A DNA stretch of 64,000 nucleotides from Paraglaciecola mesophila (GCF_009906955.1 NZ_CP047656.1:3905001-3969000); one strand, 5' to 3'. Positions 8,561-19,067 are shown, numbered from the stretch's first letter. Numbers and translations are program-made. The notes: a model not told the origin generated them from the letters alone.

Positions 8561-8805
8561 ATATTGGTTTATTTAACGTAAAAGTGTAAAGGCAAACTTT
8601 ACATTTCTATTGGAGTAAACCGCTGTAATCTGCGTTAGCATATCTCTTTGTTGTTTTTCATCAGTACTGCATTCGAACTTTATACACATATCGCATTCTA
8701 AAGCGGACGCAACAGGGGCGATTTTGTTGACGAGTTGTGTATCGTCACACAAACGTAGCGTTTTAGCCAAATATACAACCAATTGACTATTTTAAGGACT
8801 CTTAC

Positions 8806-9399
8806 ATGAAACATCACTTGAAAATATCATCAGCATTACTTATCACCACTTTGTCCCTTTCTTCGCAGGCATTTGCAAATGACACTGTGGATAAACTAAA
8901 AGGACTTTTGGGTAATTCGGGTAGCACTGAGTCAACGCAATCTACACAAGCTGAAGCTGCGAGCACTTCAACATCTGAATCACTGGATATTGCAAGCCTT
9001 GTGAGCATGGTGTCTGATAATTTAGGGGTAACAGAAGAGCAGTCGCAGGGTGGTGTTGCTTCAATCTTTGATTACGCCAAGGACAATCTTTCTAGTGGAG
9101 ATTACAGCCAACTTGCGTCAAGTCTTCCTGGTTTAGACAGCCTAATGGATTACGTACCAGATCTGTCTTCTGACTCATCATCAAAAAGCTCAGCGATGTC
9201 TGGCTTATTAAATAAAGCTTCTGAATACAGCTCTTCGTTAAGCAGCATTAACGAATTGAAGAAGCAGTTTGAAGCTCTAGGTTTAGATTCAGACATGATC
9301 AGCAGTTTTGTTACTCAAATTAACGCTTACTTAAGCGGTGACAACGATACTCAAGCATTGCTTCAGTCTGGGCTAGGTAAATTAACGTCATTGCTTTAA
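8806..9399 (+). CDS. exported DUF2780 (VcgC/VcgE-like) protein
   Basis: The 197-residue product has a clear signal peptide (KHHLKISSALLITTLSLSSQ, then AFA) and a low-complexity Ser/Thr/Gln/Glu stretch up to about residue 60. The rest matches the DUF2780 pattern seen in Vibrio VcgC/VcgE: LVSMVSDNLGVTEEQSQGGV, then SLPGLDSLMDYVP and an amphipathic C-terminus. The function of the family is unknown and it is expected to be periplasmic. The ATG follows AAGGA with 7-nt spacing. It lies 83 bp upstream of the DUF748 gene and has no recognisable partner. Confidence 0.85.
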   Translation: MKHHLKISSALLITTLSLSSQAFANDTVDKLKGLLGNSGSTESTQSTQAEAASTSTSESLDIASLVSMVSDNLGVTEEQSQGGVASIFDYAKDNLSSGDYSQLASSLPGLDSLMDYVPDLSSDSSSKSSAMSGLLNKASEYSSSLSSINELKKQFEALGLDSDMISSFVTQINAYLSGDNDTQALLQSGLGKLTSLL

Positions 9400-9482
9400 T
9401 CGAATTTGAGCGAGCTTATTGACTATCAGTGATGAGCTCGCCATGCCTATAATACTCTTTTCGTTCTAACAACAAGCTTCTT

Positions 9483-12400
9483 ATGTCTTTTAAAAACCTA
9501 GCAAGATCCTTTCATGAGCAAGCGAAGTGGGTGCGTATTTCCACTTACGTTATTATTGCCTATCTTATTTATGCCTTTATTGTTGGCGTCGTTACTCCGC
9601 TGATTTTGCAGTCACAGCTACCCAGTGTATTAAGTGAAAAGACAGGGCGTAGTGTTAGCATCGAAAAAATACGTATCAACCCTTTTTTATTGCGTGCACG
9701 CGTAGCGAATTTTCAAATCGATGAGCAAAGCAGTCAGGCTAATTTTATTCGCTTTGAGCAATTAGAGCTTGATGTAGGCTTCTGGCAATCTGTTTTTCAA
9801 TTTACTCCCACCATAGAACACATAGACTTGGTTGCGCCATATGTGCACTTATCGCGCTTAGAAGAGGAGGAAGCAACACGATTTAATTTCTCCGATATCA
9901 TCGATAAGTTTAGCCACTCAGCTGAAGAGCCTGAAAAACCAGAAGAAGGGGCTGGTGTTCCGCACATTCGCATTGGGCTAATTCAGCTGAGCAGAGGCCA
10001 TGTTATGTTGTCAGATAAGGTCAGTGGTACCGAGCTAGACTACCCCGAGTTGGCTTTTGCGCTCAATGATTTGGACACGCAAACAACCTTAGTTGAATTA
10101 TCAGAGAATAAAACGACCTCAACGGCTAAAAATCACTATGTATTTAAATTGACCACAGCTGAAAACGGCAGGGTAGATTTCACTGGGCAGTTTCAGTTAA
10201 ATCCCCTTGAAATCAACGGCAGTGTTGATTTAGCTGATATCGCTTTGGCGCCTCTATGGCCGTTATCAAACGACTTAGTTGAGGCCAAACTAACAGATGG
10301 TTTGCTGAACTTTCATATAGATTACTCGCTCTGTGAACAGGCCAGCGAAATGCGTGTACACGCTACCAATGGTCAACTTAGTCTTTCACAGGTGAGTGTT
10401 AGCGATAGCAACAAACCGCGTTTTACCTTAGGCCGCATGCAGATCAGCGATTTGTCGCTAGACACTAAGAATAAGCAAGTGAATATCAACGATATTCAGA
10501 TTAATAAGCCTTGGCTTGACGGTGAATTTAGCCCAAATGGGCTCGACTTAGTCTCTTTACTGACACCGAAAACAGCGCATGCTTCAGCACAAAATCCTGC
10601 GACGACATCGACCACGGCAGGGGAAACCGTGCGATCGCAGCAGGCCGTTTCGACTCACAACAAGGTTACAGCTGGCGGCAGTGCAGCACACACAGCCGAG
10701 GAAGAGTGGCGTATCATTTTACAGTCTTTTGCTTTAAACGATGGGGAAGTGAATATACACGAGAGTGCGATTTCTCACGGTATGTTTTGGCGTGTATCGT
10801 CAATTAATGTCACAACAAGTGTCGTTGATACTCTGTTTAATGAACCAATTGACTATACACTGGGCTTGGACGTTGCCGGCGATCCCAATGAATTTTCAGC
10901 GGAGACTTTGGGTAACGTGAAGACCAACGGGGCGGTAGATGTTCATCAACAAAAAGTGACAGGCAAGGTTGATGTAAACCAACTAAATTTGGCTCAAATT
11001 CAGGCTTACTTAAAACCTTACGTTACGCTTGAGCTGCAGGATGGTATCGCCGATGTTAGCGGTACGTTTAATGCGAATGCAGATAAAACACTGTTATTTC
11101 AGGGGCAAGCAAATGTTTCAGCATTGGCGATAAATGACGGATTAACACAAGACCCTTTGCTTAAATGGCAAGAAATGCAAGTTACAGGTATTAAGTACAG
11201 CACGGGCGAAAATAGCTTCTCGATAGACAAAATTGAACTGCAAAAGCCCTATGCCAAGGTAATTATTAATCAAAACGGACAAACGAATGTCAGCGATGTG
11301 TTGGTCACCTCCGCGACAGCCAACGAAATATCATCTGCTAAGCAACAAACAGGACACACGGATGACGCCGCACCTGCTGACAATAGTCAGCACGAATCAC
11401 TAACGCCGTCATCTTCTGCCTTGGCCATTCGTATCGCTGAAATCAACTTACTTGATGGTAGTACTTACTTTGAAGATAACTCCCTGCGACCTCGTTTTGC
11501 GTCAGGGATTGAAGCGTTAAATGGCAAGATAACAGGGTTATCATCTAGTGCTGAGACGCCTGCTGATGTGGATATTAGCGGTAAAATCGATGGTTATGCG
11601 CCTGTGGCGTTAAGCGGTGCGATTAACCCCTTGATTGAAGAGATGTTTCTCGATCTAAACTTTTCTGTGAAAGGTGCTGAATTGACGTCAGTTAATCCAT
11701 ATTCGGGTACCTATATGGGGCATTTTATCGACAAAGGATTATTGTCACTCGATGTAAAGTACGCGCTTGAGAACAATCAATTGCGTGGTGATAATCACGT
11801 AGTGATAGATCAGCTCACTTTGGGTAGGAAAACCGCTTCAGATCAGGCTCTTAGCTTACCATTAGGCTTAGCCATAGCTTTGTTGCAAGACTCCGATGGT
11901 GTGATTGATTTGGGCATGGAAGTGTCAGGGGACTTAGACAACCCTAGCTTTGGGTTTGGCTCAATCATTTTAAAAGCCTTAGGCAATTTGATCACCAAAG
12001 CCGTCACCGCTCCTTTCTCATTGTTGGCAAATTTAGTTGGCAGTGATGACGAATTAAATGAAATAGACTTTGCACACGGCTCAGCAGTTCTTTCAGCGCA
12101 AATGACTGAAAAACTAAACACGTTGGCCGAAGCATTGGCGCAGCGACCCGGGCTGCGGGTCAATATTGAAGGGACTGTGGACCAGGTGCCTGATGCCTAC
12201 GAACTGGCAGAACAAACTTTGCAGAACCGGTTATTGGAGTTGTCAGGAGAACCTAGGTTACCTGATGATACCTCTGCGAGCACATTTCCCCTTACTGGGC
12301 CCTTTGCTAACGCACTTGAAACCCTTTTTACTCAAAGCACATCTAAATCGCTGGAAGAAGAGCGTCAAGTGGTAAAAGCGAAGCTGCAAAACGGTGACCA

Positions 12401-12647
12401 AGAAGCGGAAATAGAAGAGCCGCGCCTTTCACAAGCGCTGAGTATTGCTATGTACAACCAAACAAGAAATGCGATCGATATTCCTCGTCGAGCATTGGCA
12501 AAACTGGCTGATGAACGGGCGAAGGTGATTAAAACCTTTTTGATAAACAACGCGAATGTAGATGCTAATCGGTTGTTTTTGCTCAACAGCCGTCAACACT
12601 TGACGCTGGACAAAAGCGCAGCTGAGCTGACGTTAGAAGCCAACTAG
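9483..12647 (+). CDS. DUF748 (AsmA-like) envelope protein
   Basis: This 1054-residue protein has one N-terminal membrane anchor (about residues 17-38) followed by GRSVSIEKIRINPFLLRARV, the opening of DUF748 proteins. Repeated beta-rich AsmA-like blocks follow. The family end module around 800-900 includes GSAVLSAQMTEKLNTLAEAL and GLRVNIEGTVD, which resembles a peptidoglycan-associated fold. AsmA-like proteins are long bridge or groove proteins between the inner and outer membranes, several of them implicated in phospholipid transport; that role here is inferred. The ribosome site is weak. Low-complexity Ala/Thr/Ser linkers occur near 365-395 and 610-640. Confidence 0.88.
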   Translation: MSFKNLARSFHEQAKWVRISTYVIIAYLIYAFIVGVVTPLILQSQLPSVLSEKTGRSVSIEKIRINPFLLRARVANFQIDEQSSQANFIRFEQLELDVGFWQSVFQFTPTIEHIDLVAPYVHLSRLEEEEATRFNFSDIIDKFSHSAEEPEKPEEGAGVPHIRIGLIQLSRGHVMLSDKVSGTELDYPELAFALNDLDTQTTLVELSENKTTSTAKNHYVFKLTTAENGRVDFTGQFQLNPLEINGSVDLADIALAPLWPLSNDLVEAKLTDGLLNFHIDYSLCEQASEMRVHATNGQLSLSQVSVSDSNKPRFTLGRMQISDLSLDTKNKQVNINDIQINKPWLDGEFSPNGLDLVSLLTPKTAHASAQNPATTSTTAGETVRSQQAVSTHNKVTAGGSAAHTAEEEWRIILQSFALNDGEVNIHESAISHGMFWRVSSINVTTSVVDTLFNEPIDYTLGLDVAGDPNEFSAETLGNVKTNGAVDVHQQKVTGKVDVNQLNLAQIQAYLKPYVTLELQDGIADVSGTFNANADKTLLFQGQANVSALAINDGLTQDPLLKWQEMQVTGIKYSTGENSFSIDKIELQKPYAKVIINQNGQTNVSDVLVTSATANEISSAKQQTGHTDDAAPADNSQHESLTPSSSALAIRIAEINLLDGSTYFEDNSLRPRFASGIEALNGKITGLSSSAETPADVDISGKIDGYAPVALSGAINPLIEEMFLDLNFSVKGAELTSVNPYSGTYMGHFIDKGLLSLDVKYALENNQLRGDNHVVIDQLTLGRKTASDQALSLPLGLAIALLQDSDGVIDLGMEVSGDLDNPSFGFGSIILKALGNLITKAVTAPFSLLANLVGSDDELNEIDFAHGSAVLSAQMTEKLNTLAEALAQRPGLRVNIEGTVDQVPDAYELAEQTLQNRLLELSGEPRLPDDTSASTFPLTGPFANALETLFTQSTSKSLEEERQVVKAKLQNGDQEAEIEEPRLSQALSIAMYNQTRNAIDIPRRALAKLADERAKVIKTFLINNANVDANRLFLLNSRQHLTLDKSAAELTLEAN

Positions 12648-12765
12648 ACGTTTAAGCTAAACGACTCCTGAGCGGACTTTATGTCGCAATGTGCGTGGGA
12701 GGTTTGGCACTATGGCGAGAAACTTTTGTAGCTTGTTATCGAGTAATACTATATATGCCATAAAT

Positions 12766-12811
12766 AGAAAAATGCCGCTCAGATCTTCTATTTAAAAGAG
12801 CTGAGCGGCAT
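12766..12811 (-). terminator. terminator of the alginate TonB-receptor operon
   Basis: On the minus strand ATGCCGCTCAG and CTGAGCGGCAT form an 11-bp stem around an 18-nt loop, followed by a T run (AAAAA on the plus strand at 12768-12772). It lies just downstream of the TonB receptor stop. Confidence 0.8.
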
Positions 12812-12848
12812 GTTGGACTCACCGTTGTGCGGTATTTGGGGCTACACG

Positions 12849-15800
12849 TTAATACTTCACGCTGACCCCAGCGAACAAGCGAGGGCCGTAGTCATTCACT
12901 TCCCCTAGGTTGCCTTGCACATAATAATCCTGAGATTTTGGCGCGCTAAACAGGTTAATTGCTTCAACTTTCACCCGTATATTGCTATTGATTTTATATG
13001 AAGCACGAGCTTCCCATACACCGACTTCATCAACATAACGTAAACGGGTTCCATTGCTGGTGTAAGGTTGGAAATACTCGCTACGATATTTGTAAATAAT
13101 CGCAGTGTCTAAATCGCCCACTTGGTAGTAAAGCTGGCTGCTAAACACATGCTCAGAAAAACCAGGTACCGAGCCAGGGGGGATTATTCCAGCGGTAAGC
13201 TGCGTTGTATTACCGTCTAAATCGGTAATAAAGGTATCGCCATACAAGCTGTCTTCAAACTCAAAATCAGTATCTGCATAGTTGTAACCTATTTTAATAC
13301 CGATACCATTATCCCAGCGGTATGCAATAGAGGTTTCAATACCAAATAAATCAGCTTCGTCATCTGTGGTAACCGAGTTCGTTACCGGTAATGCGAAGGT
13401 TTCGCCGTCAATTTCAAAGTTCTCTAATACGGTTCTTTGCTGGAATCCACCTTGGAATTGCTTGTAATAGAAGCCAAATGCAAAGATAGAGTCTTCGTTT
13501 GGATACCACTCAAATGCTAGGTCATAGTTCCAAGACATTAGAGGCTGAGTATCTGGGTTACCAGAGCCGTTTACACCGACCAGTAAGTCTGCCAAAGAGG
13601 TTGGTGCAATATCGTCATCTGTTTGGAATGTGCGGCTGTAGCCCATATCAGATGGGTCTGCACGTGACATACCGCGGTAAATACCACCGCGTAGCAAGAT
13701 ATCATCGCTGTAATTCACCACAAGGTTAAAGCTAGGCAGCACTTCTGTATAGTCGCCGCCACCCTCAATGCGCTCTAACGAATCACCGGTGACAAGGCTA
13801 AGTACGCCGAGTTCATCCGTCACGACATCAAAGGTGTTTCTGAAACCGATGGAGGTGACTTCTGTATCAACTACCCGCACACCGAAGTTACCGCGTACTA
13901 ATTTACCAAACATTTCAGTGTCGTAGCTTGTCATAACGTAAGCTGAGTTGGTTTTTTCTGTCACATCTATGGTGCCGCTGTTCTCGTACTCTAACTCAGG
14001 GTAAGCGAACTCTGCACCTTGAGAGGCGGCTACTGCACGAGAGAAGCATAAATTGTCATAGGTAGCCCATGACGAACCTGTTCCACTGTCAACCACATTT
14101 CCATCGCTATCTACATGAGTCACTAAGTTGCCGTCAGACACCTCAGATAAAAAATCCGACTCAGGGAAGTCTTTTTGACAGCTCTCTAACACCTCTAAGG
14201 CAGTGGTATTACTTGTGTCTAAGGTATACTCATTTCTTGAGCCATTGCCTTGACTACCACCATATTGAACAAAGCTCAATTCAGATGTGCGCAGGCCAGC
14301 TTTCACACTGGTGAACACTTCTCCATCTAGGGCGTATTCAAAATCGAGTCGGGCTGATTTAATTTCATTGTCGCGGGTGTTTTCTCTATCAATACGCGTG
14401 CGCAGACTGTCAGTGAAATTACTGATGTCAGTCAAATCTATGTCCGTAACGGTAAAGTGTGGAATATTCTCGCCCATATCCCAACTAAAGAACTGTCTGT
14501 CGGCGGTACGCCCTCTATTAGAGACCTGCAGTTCTTCACGTTCGGTTTTAGAATAAGAGACATCAAAATTGATCGTCAGTGCATCAGTAGCATAATGCTC
14601 AATGTTCAAACCATAACCTCGATAGTTTTCTTCTCGAGAAAATTGCTCACCGGCAGATTCAATGCGATCTTGTCCTTCCCAGTGCAATATTCCGCCTACA
14701 CTATTAGTAACCAAAGTCGGGCCGGTTAAACCAGGAATAGCGCGCTTTTGTAAGAAGATTAAGTCGTGACGAGACTCTTGTTGAGTCCGGTCAGATACTT
14801 GCGCATCGAAGTTGATATCCCAGGCGTCGGATGGCTGAAACTGCAATGCTAAAAACAGTGCGTCTCGCTCGTCAGACGTCTCATTTTGACGAAAACTGCG
14901 ACTACTACCCGTCCAAGCATAAGGGCTGCCATCACTAATGGCTTTGCCTGTTTCAGGATCGATGTCGGTATTGTAACCTTGGTTACTGCTGCCGCTTACT
15001 TGATCCTCACAGTCTCCGGCACTGCTGCGATAAAAGCCTTCATTTGTATTCGTAGGATCATTTAAGCAGGCCCATAAAGATGAGCCAGTGGGACTGGAAC
15101 TTCTATATTCAGCTTCTGGCTGGCTAATGTCTTGGCGCTGCACACCAAAAGACACCCCGAGTGCTTGGCCATTATCAAACTCAAATTGGTCTACGTAACT
15201 AAAGGTACCACGAAAGCCTAAGTCGCCTTGTAGCGAGTTGTCTACGTTGCCCTCATCTGGGTTGTAGTTGGCTTTGACTTCACCTTGAAAGCGTTGCTTG
15301 CCGAAATCGAGCGGTTGCACGGTTTCCAGTGAGATCACCCCGGCGACACCGCCTTCAATCATCGAAGCATCTTGGGTTTTATATATTGCGACTTTTTTGA
15401 CAAGCTCTGATGGGAACTGGGAAAAGTTCACCGAGCGATCACCACTGCCGTTTGTTGCTTGGCGGCCATTGATGTGCGTGGCACTTAGAAAGGGTCCAAG
15501 GCCTCGAATAGTGATTTCTGTGGCGCCGCCATTTTCACGGTGAGATGCCGCACCGGTAATCGACTCAAGTGCTTCACCAATAGAAAGCGCAGGTAAGTCA
15601 CCGATATCTTCTGAGGAAAGACCATCAACCACTGTGGTGGATTCGCGTTTTATGGCGATTTGATCCTGAATGGTTCGACGCGTTCCTACGACGTCAATGA
15701 TTTCCAGTTCCGCTTCATTGTCGTCAGTTAATTCTTGAGCCTCTTGTGCGTGCAAGGTAAAAGCGGTTGCACTGGCTAAACTGGCGATAATTGCTGTTTT

Positions 15801-15890
15801 CATCCATTTTGCAACGGGACTCAATCTAAATTCTGGTCCCTTAATTCTATGGGACGTTGAGGTGTTCATCTGTTGTGTGTTCAACGACAT
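12849..15890 (-). CDS. TonB-dependent outer-membrane receptor, probably for alginate oligosaccharides
   Basis: This 1013-residue protein has an export signal (MKTAIIASLASATAFTLHAQ after a 29-residue N-terminal extension) and a TonB-box-like segment ELEIIDVVGTRR. A plug domain follows (about 75-190: GEALESITGAASHRENGGA, RGLGPFLSATHINGR, EGGVAGVISLETVQP). The long beta-barrel ends in an aromatic residue (AGVSVKY). A GGAGA ribosome site precedes the ATG at 15890. It lies 78 bp downstream of the beta-helix lipoprotein gene on the same strand and ends at a terminator, so the two form an operon. Alginate as substrate is inferred from the PL7 lyase and PL6-like genes next to it. Confidence 0.92.
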   Translation of the reverse strand: MSLNTQQMNTSTSHRIKGPEFRLSPVAKWMKTAIIASLASATAFTLHAQEAQELTDDNEAELEIIDVVGTRRTIQDQIAIKRESTTVVDGLSSEDIGDLPALSIGEALESITGAASHRENGGATEITIRGLGPFLSATHINGRQATNGSGDRSVNFSQFPSELVKKVAIYKTQDASMIEGGVAGVISLETVQPLDFGKQRFQGEVKANYNPDEGNVDNSLQGDLGFRGTFSYVDQFEFDNGQALGVSFGVQRQDISQPEAEYRSSSPTGSSLWACLNDPTNTNEGFYRSSAGDCEDQVSGSSNQGYNTDIDPETGKAISDGSPYAWTGSSRSFRQNETSDERDALFLALQFQPSDAWDINFDAQVSDRTQQESRHDLIFLQKRAIPGLTGPTLVTNSVGGILHWEGQDRIESAGEQFSREENYRGYGLNIEHYATDALTINFDVSYSKTEREELQVSNRGRTADRQFFSWDMGENIPHFTVTDIDLTDISNFTDSLRTRIDRENTRDNEIKSARLDFEYALDGEVFTSVKAGLRTSELSFVQYGGSQGNGSRNEYTLDTSNTTALEVLESCQKDFPESDFLSEVSDGNLVTHVDSDGNVVDSGTGSSWATYDNLCFSRAVAASQGAEFAYPELEYENSGTIDVTEKTNSAYVMTSYDTEMFGKLVRGNFGVRVVDTEVTSIGFRNTFDVVTDELGVLSLVTGDSLERIEGGGDYTEVLPSFNLVVNYSDDILLRGGIYRGMSRADPSDMGYSRTFQTDDDIAPTSLADLLVGVNGSGNPDTQPLMSWNYDLAFEWYPNEDSIFAFGFYYKQFQGGFQQRTVLENFEIDGETFALPVTNSVTTDDEADLFGIETSIAYRWDNGIGIKIGYNYADTDFEFEDSLYGDTFITDLDGNTTQLTAGIIPPGSVPGFSEHVFSSQLYYQVGDLDTAIIYKYRSEYFQPYTSNGTRLRYVDEVGVWEARASYKINSNIRVKVEAINLFSAPKSQDYYVQGNLGEVNDYGPRLFAGVSVKY

Positions 15891-15968
15891 TTTGAGATCT
15901 CCGTTGTGTCTTTAAATGTATTTAAGGCGGCTTGTTGTGTGCGCGTGATTAAAGGTGTTGATGCTGTG

Positions 15969-18698
15969 TTATTCATCGTTGGCTACCCATGTAGAGCCAA
16001 CGCCTACCTCTGATGCTTGAATATAATGAAGCCCTTTTGCTCCAGCGATTGCTTGAGCACCATTCGGATCTGATTCAATGAGCGTGCTGCTGGCGGTGAT
16101 AAACTCAGGTACTTCTTTGCCATTATCAGCTGGGTTTTGATCAATCGCTCCATCAGTATTGAATTCACCGTTACCATCAAGATTACGAATATCTACCCAA
16201 TCGTCCGAGGTGTCGCCCGACATATAACTATCGCTGAAACCAAAGTTATTGGTGAATGCAGATTCAGTGTGGTTGATGAGATCGCAGTCGTATTCGAACG
16301 AATGGTCACTGAAGTCCCCGTCAGCATTTAAGTAGAGGCCTTCAGTGCTGGCATTGTCGTTAAAACCGTTAGCAATGACATTGGCATCGAAATCGATAAC
16401 AAAGAAGTTCTTCGTAAGGGCATACAATTGAGGGCTATTTGTAGCTGTGAGTTCGTCACAGTCCCCAACAGGGGCTCTTGAACCGATTTCTGTACTAAAT
16501 ACGATAGGCTGAAGTGAGTTAAGAACGCTATTGCTGGTGACGGTTAACGTTAAATCACCGGTGCCGTCGAGTATAGCTTGATTACCCGAGTTAGGTACGC
16601 CACCGTCAGCTTGAGAAAACGGATTTGCGGTAAAGACAATACCACCGGCCTCTTTGTTGCCTGAACGGATCCCCGCAATGTAGTTATTAGTTATTGTATG
16701 ACCTAAAGGCGTGACGAGTACGCCACTTGGTCTATCATCGTCTTGGTCTTTTCCATCCGTAATGAGTAGATCTGTCGTACGAATAATGATGTTATCCCTA
16801 ACGTTATTAAACCCACCGTCCTCTAGAGAAATACCGCCACTAGCATCAACAATTGTATTCCCTTTTATAGTGGCACCAGATGTTTGCACGCGCATTAAGC
16901 GACGACCAGTCCTTACATTATCAATAAGGTTATACTGTACGGTAAAATTCGCCATATCGGCAGCGTCAGTGCCTGTTGTGCTGCCTAGGTTAAGGAGTAG
17001 TAAGCTAGAATTATCGTAGTTGGGATTATTACTGTCGCTGAATAAGTTGTATTGAATAACGTGATCCGAACCAGAGGAGGCTAATTTGATGATCGAGCCT
17101 TCTGTCGCTACGGTGCGGCCTGTAAACGTGTTGCGCTCAATTAGGGCCCCATTTCCTTTAATAACGAGCCAATGGTAGGCATCATCTGGGTAGTTTAATG
17201 TTGCTTGCTCGCCATCCATCGTATTTTGCGAAAATACAAAGTTATCACCTTCAGAATAGATAACCGCTTCTTCGCCGCTATCACAACTAGAGCTTGAAAG
17301 TGTATCAATATCAGTGAAGGTTAGCCCTGTGACGGTTGCACCATCTACTCCACTGGCTACGTGAATACACACATCGCCGGATACAGTAGGCGTTTGCCCC
17401 TCGATAGCACGCAACGTAATTGCACTGGTTAGTTCTATCGCTGCGCCAGGGCTGTAAACATTCGTGTTTAGACCTAACACATCACCATCGGCTAGGCCGC
17501 CGACCGCATTCTCAAGTGCAGCTGTATCACCCACGACTTGGGTATAGACAAGGGTGTCCAGTGAATCGGTAACTGTGTCAGTAAACGCATCGTTATCTGT
17601 GTACGACGCGCTAACGGATATAATCGAGCCCGCTTGACTTGTAGGGGTGAAGGTTTTGCTATTGGCATCCGCGATGACCACACCATCGGCTGACCATGTG
17701 TAGACAACATTGCTTTCATCAACGCCATTGTTGTCAGTAATTTCGGCCGTAAGTGTTGCTGTGGTTAAGTAAGGAGAGGTACCAATAATGTCGATACGGC
17801 CAGCTTGATCCACCGCGACATTCGTAACGGTAATAGTTGGCGCGGAGACATAGTTTTCGTCAAAACTGTTATCGTCAACATACGTTAGCTCTACCGTGAT
17901 AACACGGCCAACGATTGACGCGTCAACGACGTATTCAGCGCTGGTGGCCCCTGATATAGCGTTGCCATCAGCATACCATTGGTAAGCTACTGTGCCTGTT
18001 ACGCCATCCGGATCGGTTATCTCAGTGGTTAGGGTATTTCCAACTGTTGGTGTGCCTTGTATCACCACTGTGCCGGCGGAGTTTACACGGGACACCGTAT
18101 CTGTGCCGCTCGAAGTAACAGATTCGCTAAATCCTCTGTCATCTTCAAATGTCGCGTTTACTGTGATGATAGTGCCAAATTCATTATCACTCAGAGTTAA
18201 CTCGGCGGTCACTTGATCATCAATGACCGTGTCGTCAGCGAACCATGCATAAACAATCGTTGCGTTTTCTATACCGTTTTGGTCGGCCACTGTTGCACTG
18301 AGGGTAGAGCCAACGAGTGCATCGCCACTAATGGATACCGAAGCAGGAAATGCGATAGCAGATACATCAGCCGTAGGATCGCTAATATGTGACTCGTTAG
18401 TGTTGCCATCGTCGGTATACAGCGCTTGAACCGTAACTGATAAACCAATTTGTTCGTCTGTTAAAGTAAGGGTCGATGTGTTTTCATCTACGATGGCTTG
18501 GCCGTCAGCATACCAATAATAGGTGATCGTGCCTGAGATCCCATCGGGATCATTGACTGTCGCACTGAGTGTTTCGCCAGATGTTGGGGTCCCAGACAGT
18601 GCAATAGAGCCCAGTGTATTTGGGTTATTATCTGAGTCGGTGCCACAGCCTGATATGGCTGCCGCAATCGCACAAAGTGCAAATGTTTTAAACTTCAT
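15969..18698 (-). CDS. lipoprotein with Ig-like repeats and a PL6-like beta-helix lacking the catalytic residues
   Basis: This 909-residue protein has a lipobox signal peptide (AAAISGC, Cys about 18). Four repeats of about 90 residues follow (about 30-385), each containing the pattern TLSATVxDxxGxxxxTxxYxWxADG, typical of bacterial Ig-like modules. A right-handed beta-helix covers about 390-880, with NTFTGRTVATEGSIIKL, NTIVDASGGISL and NYIAGIRSGN. The order of rungs follows chondroitinase-B/PL6 alginate lyases. Judged by eye against PL6, the catalytic Lys position is Gln605, the catalytic Arg position, 21 residues later, is Glu626, and the two Ca-binding Glu positions are Gly and Arg. It may therefore bind rather than cleave alginate, or belong to an unrecognised family. 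It is probably surface-anchored and co-transcribed with the TonB receptor. Confidence 0.8.
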   Translation of the reverse strand: MKFKTFALCAIAAAISGCGTDSDNNPNTLGSIALSGTPTSGETLSATVNDPDGISGTITYYWYADGQAIVDENTSTLTLTDEQIGLSVTVQALYTDDGNTNESHISDPTADVSAIAFPASVSISGDALVGSTLSATVADQNGIENATIVYAWFADDTVIDDQVTAELTLSDNEFGTIITVNATFEDDRGFSESVTSSGTDTVSRVNSAGTVVIQGTPTVGNTLTTEITDPDGVTGTVAYQWYADGNAISGATSAEYVVDASIVGRVITVELTYVDDNSFDENYVSAPTITVTNVAVDQAGRIDIIGTSPYLTTATLTAEITDNNGVDESNVVYTWSADGVVIADANSKTFTPTSQAGSIISVSASYTDNDAFTDTVTDSLDTLVYTQVVGDTAALENAVGGLADGDVLGLNTNVYSPGAAIELTSAITLRAIEGQTPTVSGDVCIHVASGVDGATVTGLTFTDIDTLSSSSCDSGEEAVIYSEGDNFVFSQNTMDGEQATLNYPDDAYHWLVIKGNGALIERNTFTGRTVATEGSIIKLASSGSDHVIQYNLFSDSNNPNYDNSSLLLLNLGSTTGTDAADMANFTVQYNLIDNVRTGRRLMRVQTSGATIKGNTIVDASGGISLEDGGFNNVRDNIIIRTTDLLITDGKDQDDDRPSGVLVTPLGHTITNNYIAGIRSGNKEAGGIVFTANPFSQADGGVPNSGNQAILDGTGDLTLTVTSNSVLNSLQPIVFSTEIGSRAPVGDCDELTATNSPQLYALTKNFFVIDFDANVIANGFNDNASTEGLYLNADGDFSDHSFEYDCDLINHTESAFTNNFGFSDSYMSGDTSDDWVDIRNLDGNGEFNTDGAIDQNPADNGKEVPEFITASSTLIESDPNGAQAIAGAKGLHYIQASEVGVGSTWVANDE

Positions 18699-18755
18699 AA
18701 TAGCTCTATTCTCCGTATTATTGGTTTAGTTTGACGTGCTTTTCCGTAGAGGTGC

Positions 18756-18937
18756 TGTTACCAAATGCTTTAATTGTTGTTACCAAATTGTGATTTATTT
18801 TGTTATTTTGTTAACCTCTTTGGCTATATAACCATAATAATTCGGCATGATCCAGTTGGTATTTATCATTTTATTAACAATTTCGTTTTGGTAGCCATAA
18901 TATTTGGCATGCCCTTATGCTCTTTTGGTATTACCAA
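18756..18937. promoter_or_regulatory. cluster of TTGGTA/TACCAA half-sites with one full operator, upstream of the beta-helix lipoprotein
   Basis: TACCAA occurs at 18759 and 18781, TTGGTA at 18856 and 18888, and the complete inverted repeat TTGGTATTACCAA at 18925-18937. The last fits TNGTNNNACNA, the operator pattern of FadR-type GntR regulators. The region is otherwise AT-rich and gene-free between the lipoprotein start (18698) and the PL7 stop (19068). A similar TTGG-N5-CCAA site lies upstream of the PL7 gene. Confidence 0.55.
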
Positions 18938-19067
18938 TATTCTTGGTGTGGTTTGGCTATAAGCCATTGGAGCTGCATTACGTACAGAAAGGATGGTATT
19001 TAATGGAAATGAAGTGAAAGCAAGCTGAAGGATACGGCACACGTTGTGCCGTATTTGGAATTGGGGG

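Noticed and set aside
8573-8782. A 69-codon minus-strand reading frame upstream of the DUF2780 gene
   Set aside because: It starts at a TTG with no ribosome site and has no recognisable domain. A weak resemblance to HPr-like sequences did not hold up on reading.
9410-9441. Hairpin GCGAGCT/AGCTCGC after the DUF2780 gene as a terminator
   Set aside because: The loop is 18 nt and no T run follows, so it is too weak to call.
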